This document shows positions 18,276 through 27,293 of a stretch of 64,000 bases of DNA, piece by piece. The translations under genes and the position numbers were made by a program. The notes under the pieces are model-generated. The model saw only the letters and a list, made by a program, of their open reading frames with translations, did no database searches and was not told the DNA's origin. This stretch comes from an uncultured Bacteroidales bacterium (GTDB taxonomy: Bacteria > Bacteroidota > Bacteroidia > Bacteroidales > UBA932): contig CANPZS010000003.1 in assembly GCA_947588835.1 (NCBI GenBank), positions 1-64,000 of the forward strand, read 5' to 3'. Numbering within the stretch: position 1 is the first letter of the stretch; the number at the start of each line of letters is the position of its first letter.

Positions 18276-19208
18276 ATGATTAAAGGAACCGCCACGGTAG
18301 TCAAAAATGCAGGAAGCCATTACCTGCTGTCCGAGCTTCCGCTCTGGGAGCCGTTTCCGGCCGTGCTGAGGGGACGCATCCGACTGAAAGCCAGCGACAT
18401 CACCAACCCCATCGCCGTCGGGGACATCGTCGAATACGAGGCCGGCGGGCGGGAAGACATGGCCGTCATAACAGGCATATCGGACAGAAAGAACTATGTG
18501 ATCAGGCGTTCTACGAATCTTTCGCGCCAGGCCCATATCATTGCGGCCAACGTGGACATGGTCTATGCGATAGTGTCCCTTTATTTCCCGGAAATAAAGC
18601 TTCCGTTCCTTGACCGGCTGCTCGTCACCTGCGAAGTCTACGGCGTTCCGGTCACCATCGTGCTGGCCAAGACTGACCTGTACCGCGAGCCTGCCCGTGA
18701 AGAGATTCTGCGGTTCCGAGGCATATACGAGAACGCGGGCTACAGGGTGATCGAAAGCTCCGTACGCGACGGCAGCGGCATCGACGAGCTGCGGGAAGCC
18801 TGCAAGGGCGCCGTCAATCTTTTTTCCGGCGAATCCGGAGTAGGCAAATCATCGCTGATAAAGGCGCTCGATCCGGGCCTAAGTCCCAAGACGGGCGACA
18901 TTTCCGTCGCGCATCTGCAGGGCAGGCACACCACATCGCTCTACGAGATGTACAGGCTGTCATCCGGAGGATACGTGATAGACAGTCCGGGGCTCAGGGG
19001 CTTCGGCCTTGTGGACATGGAAAAGGACGAGATAGCGAAATATTTCCCTGAGATGCTCAGGGCCTCGGAAAAATGCCGTTTCACCCCGTGCACGCATACC
19101 CATGAGCCCGGATGCGCCGTCAAGGCCGCCGTAGAGAGCGGGGAAATAGCCCCGGAACGGTACGCGTCATATTTAGGAATGCTGGAAGAAGACAGGAAAT
19201 TCCGATGA
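18276..19208 (+). CDS. rsgA: Ribosome small subunit-dependent GTPase RsgA
   Basis: Circularly permuted GTPase in late 30S maturation. It has an N-terminal OB-fold (GRIRLKASDITNPIAVGDIVEYE), then G4 AKTD, G1 GESGVGKSSLI (~185-195) and G3 DSPGLRGFG. The C-terminal zinc element CRFTPCTHTHEPGC follows. The order G4-G1-G3 is diagnostic. I take the start as Met at 18276 (MIKGTATVVKN), not 18222, because the promoter box lies between them. The stop overlaps the start of the MATE gene (ATGA). Confidence 0.95.
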   Translation: MIKGTATVVKNAGSHYLLSELPLWEPFPAVLRGRIRLKASDITNPIAVGDIVEYEAGGREDMAVITGISDRKNYVIRRSTNLSRQAHIIAANVDMVYAIVSLYFPEIKLPFLDRLLVTCEVYGVPVTIVLAKTDLYREPAREEILRFRGIYENAGYRVIESSVRDGSGIDELREACKGAVNLFSGESGVGKSSLIKALDPGLSPKTGDISVAHLQGRHTTSLYEMYRLSSGGYVIDSPGLRGFGLVDMEKDEIAKYFPEMLRASEKCRFTPCTHTHEPGCAVKAAVESGEIAPERYASYLGMLEEDRKFR

Positions 19209-20647
19209 AAGCGAAAGGTCTCAACAGGGAGATGCTTAGGCTTGCCCTGCCGAGCATCCTGGCCAACATAACGATTCCCCTCGTGGGAATGGTGGACATA
19301 GCCATCACCGGACATCTCGGGAGCCTCGCGGCCGGAGGGGCCTCGGCGGCCGCCTTGATCGGGGGCATATCCATAGGCTCCATGCTCTTCGACCTGCTGT
19401 ACTGGAACTTTTCGTTCCTGAGGGTAGGCACCGGAGGAATAACGGCGCAGGCGTACGGCCGCTGCAGAAAGGCCGAGGCGGACTCAGACGTGTCCGCGGC
19501 CGGGGCCGCCCTGCGCGAATGCGCCGACGCTTTCGGCAGAGCCGTAGGCATATCGGTCATCTCCGGCGTAATCCTGATAGCCCTGCAGTGGCTGATCGTG
19601 CAGGGCGCCTTTCTGCTCATACAGTCTTCGCCGGAAGTGCGCGACCTCGCCGGACGGTATTTCCGCATCCGTATATGGGCGGCCCCGGCCAGTCTGAGCC
19701 TCTATGCGCTCAAAGGCTGGTTCATAGGCATGCAGGACACCGTAAGCTCAATGCTCACCGACCTTACGGTCAACTTCGTGAACATAGGCGCAAGCTGCCT
19801 TCTCGCCTTCGGCGCGGGGCGGATCGCAGGGATAGGATACGACGGGGTCGCGGCCGGCACCGTCGCCGCGCAATATTCCGGACTCGCACTGGCCCTCGCA
19901 ATAGTGCTCGTCAAATACAGGAAGCGTGTGTTCCGGGGCTACGGACCGGGCGACATACTTTCGGCGCTCGGCTTCGGAAAGGCCGGGAAAGCCCGCAGAG
20001 GCGAGCTGCGCCGGTTCTTCTTTATGAACGCGGACCTTCTGGTACGCTCGCTGTGCTTTATGGCGGTCTACAACGGATTCACCATCATATCGGCCCGCTA
20101 CGGGGACACCATGCTCGCGGCAGGCTCGGTCATGATGAAGATAATGCTGGTGTTCTCGTATTTCACGGACGGATTCGCCTATGCGGGAGAAGCCATGACA
20201 GGCAAATACATAGGCATGAAGGACAAGGCCCGCACCACGGCCACGGTCGGACTGTCGTTCATGTGGAGCATGGGCATAGCCTGCATATTCGGGGCTGTCT
20301 ACATTCTGGCAGGCACGGGGCTCATAAAGTTGATGACTTCCGACGCCGCGGTGATCGAGGCTACAGGAACTTTCCTGCCCTGGCTCATGCTCATGCCGTT
20401 TTTCGGCTGCCCGGCATTCACATGGGACGGCATATACATAGGCGCGGCGGCCACAGCGGCGGCGCGCAACTCGGCTATTTTGTCAATGATTGCATTCTTG
20501 GCCACATGGTTCATATGCATCGCGGCATTCAAGGGAGTTCCGGCCATGCACATCCTCTTCGCTGCCTATTTCGCGCACCTGTCGGCAAGGACGGTCTACC
20601 AGACGGTTCTTTACAGGAAAGCCGTCATAAAACCGCATTTCGGCTAA
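19205..20647 (+). CDS. MATE-family efflux transporter
   Basis: Inner-membrane multidrug/toxin extruder with about 12 hydrophobic segments over 480 residues. Conserved MATE features are at the start (REMLRLALPSILANITIPLVGMVDIAITGHLG) and in the middle (FIGMQDT, GYDGVAAGTVAAQYSGL). The true start is Met at 19205, overlapping rsgA by four bases and so probably translationally coupled. The 3' end overlaps the convergent U32 peptidase gene by four bases. Confidence 0.92.
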   Translation: MKAKGLNREMLRLALPSILANITIPLVGMVDIAITGHLGSLAAGGASAAALIGGISIGSMLFDLLYWNFSFLRVGTGGITAQAYGRCRKAEADSDVSAAGAALRECADAFGRAVGISVISGVILIALQWLIVQGAFLLIQSSPEVRDLAGRYFRIRIWAAPASLSLYALKGWFIGMQDTVSSMLTDLTVNFVNIGASCLLAFGAGRIAGIGYDGVAAGTVAAQYSGLALALAIVLVKYRKRVFRGYGPGDILSALGFGKAGKARRGELRRFFFMNADLLVRSLCFMAVYNGFTIISARYGDTMLAAGSVMMKIMLVFSYFTDGFAYAGEAMTGKYIGMKDKARTTATVGLSFMWSMGIACIFGAVYILAGTGLIKLMTSDAAVIEATGTFLPWLMLMPFFGCPAFTWDGIYIGAAATAAARNSAILSMIAFLATWFICIAAFKGVPAMHILFAAYFAHLSARTVYQTVLYRKAVIKPHFG

Positions 20648-21912
20648 GAAGACAATTTCCACAGATACACCTTGTCGCCCCTGTGCGGATGGACCGCACC
20701 GTCTTCGCCCTGCCCTGCGGAAGGTACGGCGACGGAGCAGCTTTCGCCCTTGCCGGCCGTCACAGTTTCTTTCATGGCCACGCGCAGATCGCTTACGGTC
20801 ATCTCAATGACTCCGGTTGTACGTCCTATTATCAGGATATCGTCTCCCGTCTGCAGAGGCTCCGACTCGACGAGGATTTCGGCCACGCCGATACGGCTGA
20901 ACCAATTGGTCACCTTGCCGCAATAAACTTTCCTGCGGGCGGCCCGGCTGCCATAGACATCGCTCCACTCTCCGAGCGGGGCCCCCTGATAATATCCGTC
21001 CCAGAAGCCTCTGTTGAACACTTCGGCAAGTCCGACCTTCAGCGATGCGGCCAGTTCCGGAGTGTAGGTGCCGTCGCACACGGCATCGGCGGCCCTGCGG
21101 TAGCATGAAGCGCAGCGTTTCACGTATTCGGCGCTTCTCGCCCTGCCCTCTATCTTGAAAACGCGCACGCCGGCATCCGTCATCTTGTCCATGAACTCTA
21201 TGGTACACAAGTCTTTCGGCGACATTATGTATTGATTGTCCACATTCAGCGACATGCCTGTCTCGATGTCGGTGACTTCGTAGCCGCGGCGGCACAGCTG
21301 CAGGCAGGCCCCCCTGTTGGCGGAGGCCCCGTAGGCATGCAGCGAAAGATAGCATTTCCCCGAAACGGCCATGCACAGGGCCCCGTGCGCGAACATTTCT
21401 ATACGTACAAGTTTTCCGGAAGGGCCGGTGATGTGCCTATCCTCAATCTGACGATGGATTTCCTTGACCTGATCAAGGCGCAGTTCGCGGGCGAGCACGA
21501 TGACGTCCGCATACGCCGAATAAAATTTCAGGGCCTCTATGTTGGACACGTTGAGCTGGGTGGAGGCATGCACCTCCATTCCGATGCCGCGGCAATACGA
21601 TATGATCGCCATGTCGGACGCTATGACGGCGTCCACGCCGGCCTCCTTCGCGGCGTCGGCCGTCCTGAAGGCTTCCTCCAGATCCTCCCCGTACAGGATT
21701 ATGTTGAGCGTCAGATAGCATTTCACCCCGGAGGCCCTGCATATCCGGACGACTTCGGGAAGATCCTCCACTGAGAAATTGTTCGCGGAACGGGAGCGCA
21801 TGTTCAGCCGTCCCACTCCGAAATAGACCGAATCCGCCCCGCCCCCGACCGCGGCCATCAGGCATTCGAAATTGCCTGCGGGGCACATTATCTCTATCTG
21901 CTCCCCGTCCAT
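20644..21912 (-). CDS. U32-family peptidase/tRNA-rRNA hydroxylation-type protein
   Basis: Member of the U32 family (YegQ/RlhA relatives), some of which act in RNA hydroxylation and others named as collagenases. The family signature MFAHGALCMAVSGKCYLS is present, with nearby cysteines (CLQLCRRGYEV) and a second cluster (KRCASCYR) that may bind an iron-sulfur centre. N-terminal TIM-barrel-like start (IMCPAGNFECLMAAVGGGADSVYFG). No signal peptide. It follows the S41 protease gene after 2 bp. The exact reaction is not resolved. Confidence 0.88.
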   Translation of the reverse strand: MDGEQIEIMCPAGNFECLMAAVGGGADSVYFGVGRLNMRSRSANNFSVEDLPEVVRICRASGVKCYLTLNIILYGEDLEEAFRTADAAKEAGVDAVIASDMAIISYCRGIGMEVHASTQLNVSNIEALKFYSAYADVIVLARELRLDQVKEIHRQIEDRHITGPSGKLVRIEMFAHGALCMAVSGKCYLSLHAYGASANRGACLQLCRRGYEVTDIETGMSLNVDNQYIMSPKDLCTIEFMDKMTDAGVRVFKIEGRARSAEYVKRCASCYRRAADAVCDGTYTPELAASLKVGLAEVFNRGFWDGYYQGAPLGEWSDVYGSRAARRKVYCGKVTNWFSRIGVAEILVESEPLQTGDDILIIGRTTGVIEMTVSDLRVAMKETVTAGKGESCSVAVPSAGQGEDGAVHPHRGDKVYLWKLSS

Positions 21913-21914
21913 TT

Positions 21915-23546
21915 TCAGAACGTCAGCGCGGGCTTGGAAAGGGCTTCCTTCAGCTGGTCGTCATAGCGCAGACGGATTTTTATTCCGGCCTCCTGGAAAT
22001 AATACCTTACCGCTATCTCCTCCTCGATGAACGGGATTATCTCGTCCTTCTTTAGGCGGAGGAAAGTCTCCTTGTCCATCTCCAGAGCCTTTCCCATGGC
22101 GTCGAGCTGCTCCTTCATGGCTTCCGCAAGTCCGTCATTCTCAAGCTCGGACTTCATCTGGTCGTACAGCGTCTTGGCGCCGGACCTGTAGTCGAATTCC
22201 CTGGTCTTGGCGAAAGCTACGAAATCCTCGAATTCCTCGTCGGTGAAGCGGAAATCGTCAAGCGCCGGTATGGAGTCGTGGCGGCGCACGTAGTCAAGGA
22301 CATATTCCTCCACGATGCCGCTCACCACGAGCGAATATGTAATCCTGCTGTATCTGTGGGACTTCACCTCATAGTCCGGAGTGATGCCGCCGCCGTCCTT
22401 GACGATGCGCCCGTGCGCCGTCCTGAACTCCCTCGTAAGCGAATCCGGAATAAAGCTGACGCTGCCGTCTTCGTTGCGGCGGCTGTAGTCTATGGCCTGG
22501 ACGCAGCGGCCGGAAGGCGTATAATATTTAGCGGTGGTCACTTTCAGCTGCCCGTCGTAAGGCAGCGGACGGATGCTCTGTACAAGGCCCTTGCCGTAGG
22601 TGCGGGTGCCGATGACGGTGGCGCGGTCCATGTCCTGCAATGCTCCGCAGACTATCTCGGACGACGAAGCCGAACCCGAATCCACCAGCACCACGATCGG
22701 AATCAGCGTATCGACAGGCTCGGAAAGCGTCTTGTACTCCTGTTCATAGCCTCCGCCGCGCGAAGTCACCACAAGGGAGCCTTTCGGCACGAAGAGGGAG
22801 ACTATGTTCACCGCCTCTCCGAGCACGCCGCCGCCGTTGCCGCGCAGATCCAGCACGACTTTTTTCATGCCCTGATCCTTCAGCCTAAGGTATGCGGCCT
22901 TCACGTCCTTGCCCACCCCTTCGGTGAACTTGGTCTGCAATATATAGCCTGTAGTATCGTCAAGCATGCCGGCATATTCCACCGAAGGCAGCTTTATCCT
23001 CTCCCTGACGACCGGCACATCGATCACGTCGCCGGCTTTCCAGCTCTCTCCGCCGCGCACCTTCTTCACCTTGAATGTCACCGTGGTGCCGGGCTTGCCC
23101 TTCATCCTGTCACTCGACTGCTGGCTGGTGAGCCCGTGCACGGAAACGCCGTCTATTTCAAGGATTTCATCTCCGCACACAAGTCCGTACCGGCTTGCGG
23201 GCGAACCTTCGTAAGGCTCGTTGATTATGACGTTGCCGTTCACGTCCGGCTTGAATATCACCGCGCCGATGCCGCCGTAGGTGTTGTTCAGCATCATTTC
23301 AAGATCATCCTGCTCCTCCTCGGGAATGTACATGGTGTAGGGATCGAGATTCTCGAGCATGGCGTCTATGCCGGCCCTTTCGATGCGGGCCACCGGCAGC
23401 GAATCGACGTAATTGGCATTCAGCTCGCGCAGAATGGCGTTCTGTATCTCCACCCATTTCCCGAGGGTGAAACTCTTCGACTGTCCGAAACATGCGGCGG
23501 ACAGCGCCATGACTGCGGCGGAGACGATAATTTTATTAGTTTTCAT
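21915..23546 (-). CDS. S41-family C-terminal processing protease
   Basis: Periplasmic or lipid-anchored tail-specific protease. The signal region MKTNKIIVSAAVMALSAACFG could be cut by either signal peptidase. A PDZ domain (ASRYGLVCGDEILEIDGVSV, ~115-190) precedes the S41 domain, with nucleophile Ser in VDSGSASSSEIVCGAL and catalytic Lys in TYGKGLVQSIRPL. The C-terminal ~120 residues are charged and helical. I chose the start at 23546; the ORF-track extension to 23636 crosses the promoter box. Confidence 0.92.
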   Translation of the reverse strand: MKTNKIIVSAAVMALSAACFGQSKSFTLGKWVEIQNAILRELNANYVDSLPVARIERAGIDAMLENLDPYTMYIPEEEQDDLEMMLNNTYGGIGAVIFKPDVNGNVIINEPYEGSPASRYGLVCGDEILEIDGVSVHGLTSQQSSDRMKGKPGTTVTFKVKKVRGGESWKAGDVIDVPVVRERIKLPSVEYAGMLDDTTGYILQTKFTEGVGKDVKAAYLRLKDQGMKKVVLDLRGNGGGVLGEAVNIVSLFVPKGSLVVTSRGGGYEQEYKTLSEPVDTLIPIVVLVDSGSASSSEIVCGALQDMDRATVIGTRTYGKGLVQSIRPLPYDGQLKVTTAKYYTPSGRCVQAIDYSRRNEDGSVSFIPDSLTREFRTAHGRIVKDGGGITPDYEVKSHRYSRITYSLVVSGIVEEYVLDYVRRHDSIPALDDFRFTDEEFEDFVAFAKTREFDYRSGAKTLYDQMKSELENDGLAEAMKEQLDAMGKALEMDKETFLRLKKDEIIPFIEEEIAVRYYFQEAGIKIRLRYDDQLKEALSKPALTF

Positions 23547-23617
23547 AATCTTTTCTGAATGTGACAGCGTCCGGCGCAAGGATTTTGCAACACGCGTGCC
23601 ATGCGCCGCGCAGAATG

Positions 23618-23625
23618 CAAATATA
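23618..23625 (-). promoter_or_regulatory. -7 box for the S41 protease/U32 operon
   Basis: Minus-strand TATATTTG, an exact TAnnTTTG match, about 70 bp before the protease start. It is divergent from the rnr promoter. Confidence 0.5.
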
Positions 23626-23658
23626 GTCAAAAACATGTCGAAACCGCATTTTATTTAG

Positions 23659-23666
23659 TAACTTCG
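23659..23666 (+). promoter_or_regulatory. -7 box for rnr
   Basis: TAACTTCG, a TAnnTTCG variant, lies 27 bp before the rnr ATG at 23694. Confidence 0.4.
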
Positions 23667-23693
23667 CACGATTATTACATAAAAGAGATTACG

Positions 23694-25892
23694 ATGAAAA
23701 GAAACAAGGGCGGAAAGAAAGCCCACGAAGAAGTAGTGGGAACGGCCCGTATGACGCGCGACGGAAACGTTTTTCTGTCCGTGGAAGGGCAGGATGAAGA
23801 CATATTCATCAAGACCGCCAAGACGAGGGGAGCCCTCAACGGAGACACGGTAAGGGCCGTGATCACCAAGCAGAAAACCGGCTCCAAACGCAGGGAAGGC
23901 GAGATAATAGCCATAGTGGAACGTTCCGGAAAGCCTTTCACGGGCATTCTGCACGTGGTCGGAGGCCAGGCCTGGGTGCTCATGGGCAGCAGGGTGATGC
24001 CATACGACATTTCGGTGGAAATTTCAGCAGGCAATGATGCGCATGACCTCCCGGACGGGGTGCTCATGCCGCAGGGAGACGGCACGTTCGCAGTGAGCGG
24101 ACTGTACGAGGCCGTCGACGGGCAGGCCCGCCCGCTGCAGGTGCGCAGCGGCATGAAGGTGGCCGCAGTGGTCGAAAGATGGGAGAGGCGCGAGCCCAAC
24201 CCTTCCGGCCGCATCACGGACGTGCTCGGAGAGCCGGGCAGCAACGATGCCGAGATGCATGCCATACTGACCGAATTCGGCCTGCCGTACCGCTTCGACC
24301 CCGAAGTGGAGAACGAAGCCGGACGGATTCCGGACAAGATGACCGACAAAGACCTGAAAGGGAGGCGCGACTTCAGGAAAACGCTGACCTTCACCATAGA
24401 TCCGGCGGACGCGAAAGACTTCGACGACGCCATTTCATTCCGTCCCCTCGAAAATGGCAATTTCGAGGTCGGAGTACACATAGCCGACGTCACATGGTAC
24501 GTCAGGCCGGGGTCGGCAGTGGACAAGGAAGCGCAGGCGCGCGGCACATCGGTGTATCTCGTGGACAGGACGGTGCCGATGCTTCCGGAAAAACTTTCCA
24601 ACGAACTGTGTTCGCTGCGCCCCCACGAGGACAAGCTCACCTTCTCGGCCGTGTTCGAGCTGACACCTCTCGCAAAGGTGGCCGGCCAATGGTTCGGCAG
24701 GACGGTCATCAATTCTGACTACCGCTTCGCGTACGAGACGGCCCAGGAAGTGATCGAAGCCGGAGAAGAAGGCAATACGGTGCCCACGGACATACGCGAC
24801 GCCTTGCTGACGCTGCACAGAATAGCGTCCAGACTGCGCAAAAAACGTTTCGCCGCAGGCGCAATCAGCTTCGACCGGCCCGAAATGAAAGTGGAGATAG
24901 CCGAAGACGGCCGCCCCGTGAACGTCTACAAAAAGGAAAGCCGCGAAGCCAACTGGCTCATTGAGGAATACATGCTGCTCGCCAACAAGTACGTGGCCGA
25001 ATTCGTGGCCACCGGAGGCAGGATAGGAGAAAAGGCCATCAAGAATCCGAAGACTTTCGTCTATCGCGTGCATGACCTGCCGAACGAGGAGAAAATAAAC
25101 GGCCTGCGCGAATTCGCCGGCGCCTTCGGGCACAGGCTCGGCGAGACGGGCGACGGAAAATCGGCCGCCAAGTCCCTCAACGCCCTGCTCGAAGAGACGA
25201 AGGACACTCCGGAGTTCTCGGCGATAGAGACTCTCGCCCTGCGGTCGATGGCCAAGGCCGTCTACAGCACCGACAACATAGGGCATTACGGGCTTGCGTT
25301 CAAATATTACACGCATTTCACCTCCCCTATCAGGCGCTATCCGGACATGATGGTGCACCGCCTGCTCGCCATGTATCTCAACAATGCGGAAAGCCAGGAC
25401 AAAAACTATTACACCCTGCAGTGCAAGCATGCCTCCGAACGCGAGGGCATAGCCGCCGAAGCCGAGCGCGAAAGCGTGAAATACAAGCTCGTAGAATTCA
25501 TGCAGGACAAGACCGGACAGGAGTTCGACGGGCACATTTCCGGCCTTACCGACTGGGGAATGTACGTGGAAATAGAGCCTACCGGCATCGAAGGCATGGT
25601 CGCCCTCAGAGAGATGCGCTCGGACTTCTTCGAATTCGACGAATCGGCCTATTGCCTCAGGGGACGCAGGACCGGCAGGCTGTACAGGCTCGGCGACGCC
25701 GTGAGAATACGCGTGGCCGGCACCAACCTCGAACAAAAGATCCTCGACTACGAACTCGTGGAAGAAACTGAAGCCCCGGCGCCCGAGAAAGGCCGGAGCG
25801 ACGTTTTCCGGCACGGACGCAAAGGCAATAGAAAAGACAAAGGCAGAGGCAAAGGCAGAAGCGTCCGTCCGAAGAAAAAGGCCGGGAGATGA
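23694..25892 (+). CDS. rnr: Ribonuclease R
   Basis: 3'-5' exoribonuclease of the RNase II/R family. The N-terminal cold-shock domain (ARMTRDGNVFLSVEG...) is followed by the RNB catalytic domain with TIDPADAKDFDDAISF (metal-binding Asp residues), HIADVTWYVRPGS and TSPIRRYPDMMVHRLL. A C-terminal S1 domain (GHISGLTDWGMYVEIEPTG) and a Lys/Arg-rich tail (GRKGNRKDKGRGKGR...) follow. At 732 aa it is a normal RNase R. The start is Met at 23694; the ORF-track extension to 23601 runs through the promoter. Its stop overlaps recO by four bases. Confidence 0.95.
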   Translation: MKRNKGGKKAHEEVVGTARMTRDGNVFLSVEGQDEDIFIKTAKTRGALNGDTVRAVITKQKTGSKRREGEIIAIVERSGKPFTGILHVVGGQAWVLMGSRVMPYDISVEISAGNDAHDLPDGVLMPQGDGTFAVSGLYEAVDGQARPLQVRSGMKVAAVVERWERREPNPSGRITDVLGEPGSNDAEMHAILTEFGLPYRFDPEVENEAGRIPDKMTDKDLKGRRDFRKTLTFTIDPADAKDFDDAISFRPLENGNFEVGVHIADVTWYVRPGSAVDKEAQARGTSVYLVDRTVPMLPEKLSNELCSLRPHEDKLTFSAVFELTPLAKVAGQWFGRTVINSDYRFAYETAQEVIEAGEEGNTVPTDIRDALLTLHRIASRLRKKRFAAGAISFDRPEMKVEIAEDGRPVNVYKKESREANWLIEEYMLLANKYVAEFVATGGRIGEKAIKNPKTFVYRVHDLPNEEKINGLREFAGAFGHRLGETGDGKSAAKSLNALLEETKDTPEFSAIETLALRSMAKAVYSTDNIGHYGLAFKYYTHFTSPIRRYPDMMVHRLLAMYLNNAESQDKNYYTLQCKHASEREGIAAEAERESVKYKLVEFMQDKTGQEFDGHISGLTDWGMYVEIEPTGIEGMVALREMRSDFFEFDESAYCLRGRRTGRLYRLGDAVRIRVAGTNLEQKILDYELVEETEAPAPEKGRSDVFRHGRKGNRKDKGRGKGRSVRPKKKAGR

Positions 25893-26542
25893 ATTCAAAC
25901 AACATTGAATTCATAGTCATCGGCCGCACTCGCTTCGGGGAAAACTCCACTGTACTGCACACGCTCAGCAAGGAATACGGCCGCAGGGGGTTTCTCGTGC
26001 GGCCGGGCAAAAGGTCGGCGGCCGCATTGTTCATGCCCCTGAACGTGCTCGAAGCCGACATTTCGGAAAATCCCAGATCCGCGCTGTGGTCCGCACGCAA
26101 CATAGCCGCCGCATATCCGCTCGCAGGAATACGCGGCAACATACATAAGAACGCCATGACCATGTTCATGAGCGAGGTGCTGTACAGGGTCGTGAAGGAC
26201 GGGGCCGACGGGGACGGGCTTTTCGAATGGTGCCGCAACAGCATCCTTACTCTCGATGCGCTGCAATCGGACTTCAGCAATTTTCACATACGCTTCCTGT
26301 TCGAACTGTCGGCTGAGCTCGGCTTCAGGCCCACGTTCGAAGACATGGCCCCGTTCGCAAAGGAGCATCTGGCCGTAATCGGCCGTTTCATGCGGAGTTC
26401 ATTCGGAGAATCCATGCTGATCCCCATGACGGGGGCCGAAAGAAACGGCGTGGCGGACGTCCTCCTGCACTACATAGAGTTCCACACGGAGTCCTCCGTA
26501 AACGTACGGTCCCTCAGGGTGCTGCGGGAATTATACGATTGA
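25889..26542 (+). CDS. recO: DNA repair protein RecO
   Basis: Recombination mediator that helps load RecA at gaps with RecR/RecF. It has an N-terminal OB-fold (EFIVIGRTRFGENSTVLHTLSKEYGRRGFLV), and the central part (NIHKNAMTMFMSEVLYRVVKD) is typical of Bacteroidota RecO. At 217 aa it is slightly short, as usual for the phylum, and lacks the C-terminal cysteine motif of longer RecO. It overlaps rnr by ATGA, and its 3' end overlaps the convergent rdgB by 12 bp. Confidence 0.87.
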   Translation: MNSNNIEFIVIGRTRFGENSTVLHTLSKEYGRRGFLVRPGKRSAAALFMPLNVLEADISENPRSALWSARNIAAAYPLAGIRGNIHKNAMTMFMSEVLYRVVKDGADGDGLFEWCRNSILTLDALQSDFSNFHIRFLFELSAELGFRPTFEDMAPFAKEHLAVIGRFMRSSFGESMLIPMTGAERNGVADVLLHYIEFHTESSVNVRSLRVLRELYD

Positions 26543-27163
26543 CCCGAGATATTCCGCCATGGCGCGCAAAGCCTTGCCCCTGTGCGATATGGCGTTTTTC
26601 GCATCTTCGGGGATCTCTGCGACCGTCCTGTCCGGAAACTCGTCAGGAATGAACACCGGATCGTAGCCGAAGCCTCCCGAGCCGGCCCTTTTCATGGCGA
26701 TGCTTCCCTCCATTGTGCCGTCGAAAAAATGTTTTTCACCTTTAAAGATCAAGGCCACCGACGTCCTGAAGCGGGCCCGGCGGGTGGCATGTCCGGTTTT
26801 CAGGCCCAGTTCGCGGGCGATCGACGCCTCGTATTCGAGACGGGCCATTTCCCTGAGCAATTTGTCTATATTGTCGTCAAAAGACTTGTGTTCTCCCGCA
26901 TATCTGGCGCTGTACACGCCGGGAGCGCCGCCGAGGATTTCCACTTCGAGGCCCGTATCGTCGGCGAAACAATCGAGTCCTGTCCTGTCATAAATATATT
27001 GGGCCTTTTGCAGGGCATTGGCTCTCAACGATGTCCCTGTTTCGGGAATTTCTTCGCGGATGCCGGCTTCGGCGGGAGTGACGAGTTCGAATCCCGCGCC
27101 CAAGATTTCAGATGCCTCACGCAGTTTGCCGGCGTTGCCCGTTGAAAAAACGATTCTGATCAT
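26531..27163 (-). CDS. rdgB: Non-canonical purine NTP pyrophosphatase (RdgB/HAM1)
   Basis: Hydrolyses dITP, dXTP and XTP to monophosphates, cleaning the nucleotide pool. Motifs are IVFSTGNAGKLREASEIL (N-terminal substrate loop), FADDTGLEVEILGGAPGVYSARYAG and GGFGYDPVFIPD, with the closing motif AISHRGKALRAM. The start is Met at 27163; the upstream Met in the ORF track adds seven atypical residues. A TATCTTTG box lies 33-40 bp upstream. Confidence 0.95.
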   Translation of the reverse strand: MIRIVFSTGNAGKLREASEILGAGFELVTPAEAGIREEIPETGTSLRANALQKAQYIYDRTGLDCFADDTGLEVEILGGAPGVYSARYAGEHKSFDDNIDKLLREMARLEYEASIARELGLKTGHATRRARFRTSVALIFKGEKHFFDGTMEGSIAMKRAGSGGFGYDPVFIPDEFPDRTVAEIPEDAKNAISHRGKALRAMAEYLGSIV

Positions 27164-27195
27164 AACTGCTGTCTGTACTACCAATTAACCGGCGG

Positions 27196-27203
27196 CAAAG
27201 ATA
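27196..27203 (-). promoter_or_regulatory. -7 box for rdgB
   Basis: Minus-strand TATCTTTG, an exact TAnnTTTG match, 33 bp upstream of the rdgB ATG. Confidence 0.5.
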
Positions 27204-27240
27204 ACTCTTTTGGCCGACATATAGATTGCTTATTTTTCAG

Positions 27241-27248
27241 TATATTTG
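27241..27248 (+). promoter_or_regulatory. -7 box for the GH2/GH130/GH92 operon
   Basis: TATATTTG, an exact TAnnTTTG match, 46 bp before the GH2 start codon. No clear -33 TTTG at the usual spacing, so an activator may be needed. Confidence 0.5.
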
Positions 27249-27293
27249 TAAACTATCCGTTTCAGACAAACCACATTTGAGACGGAAATACTT

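Noticed and set aside
27080-27105. GAGTTCGAATCCCGC, resembling a tRNA T-arm
   Set aside because: It lies inside rdgB, encoding conserved residues, and no acceptor or anticodon stem fits around it.
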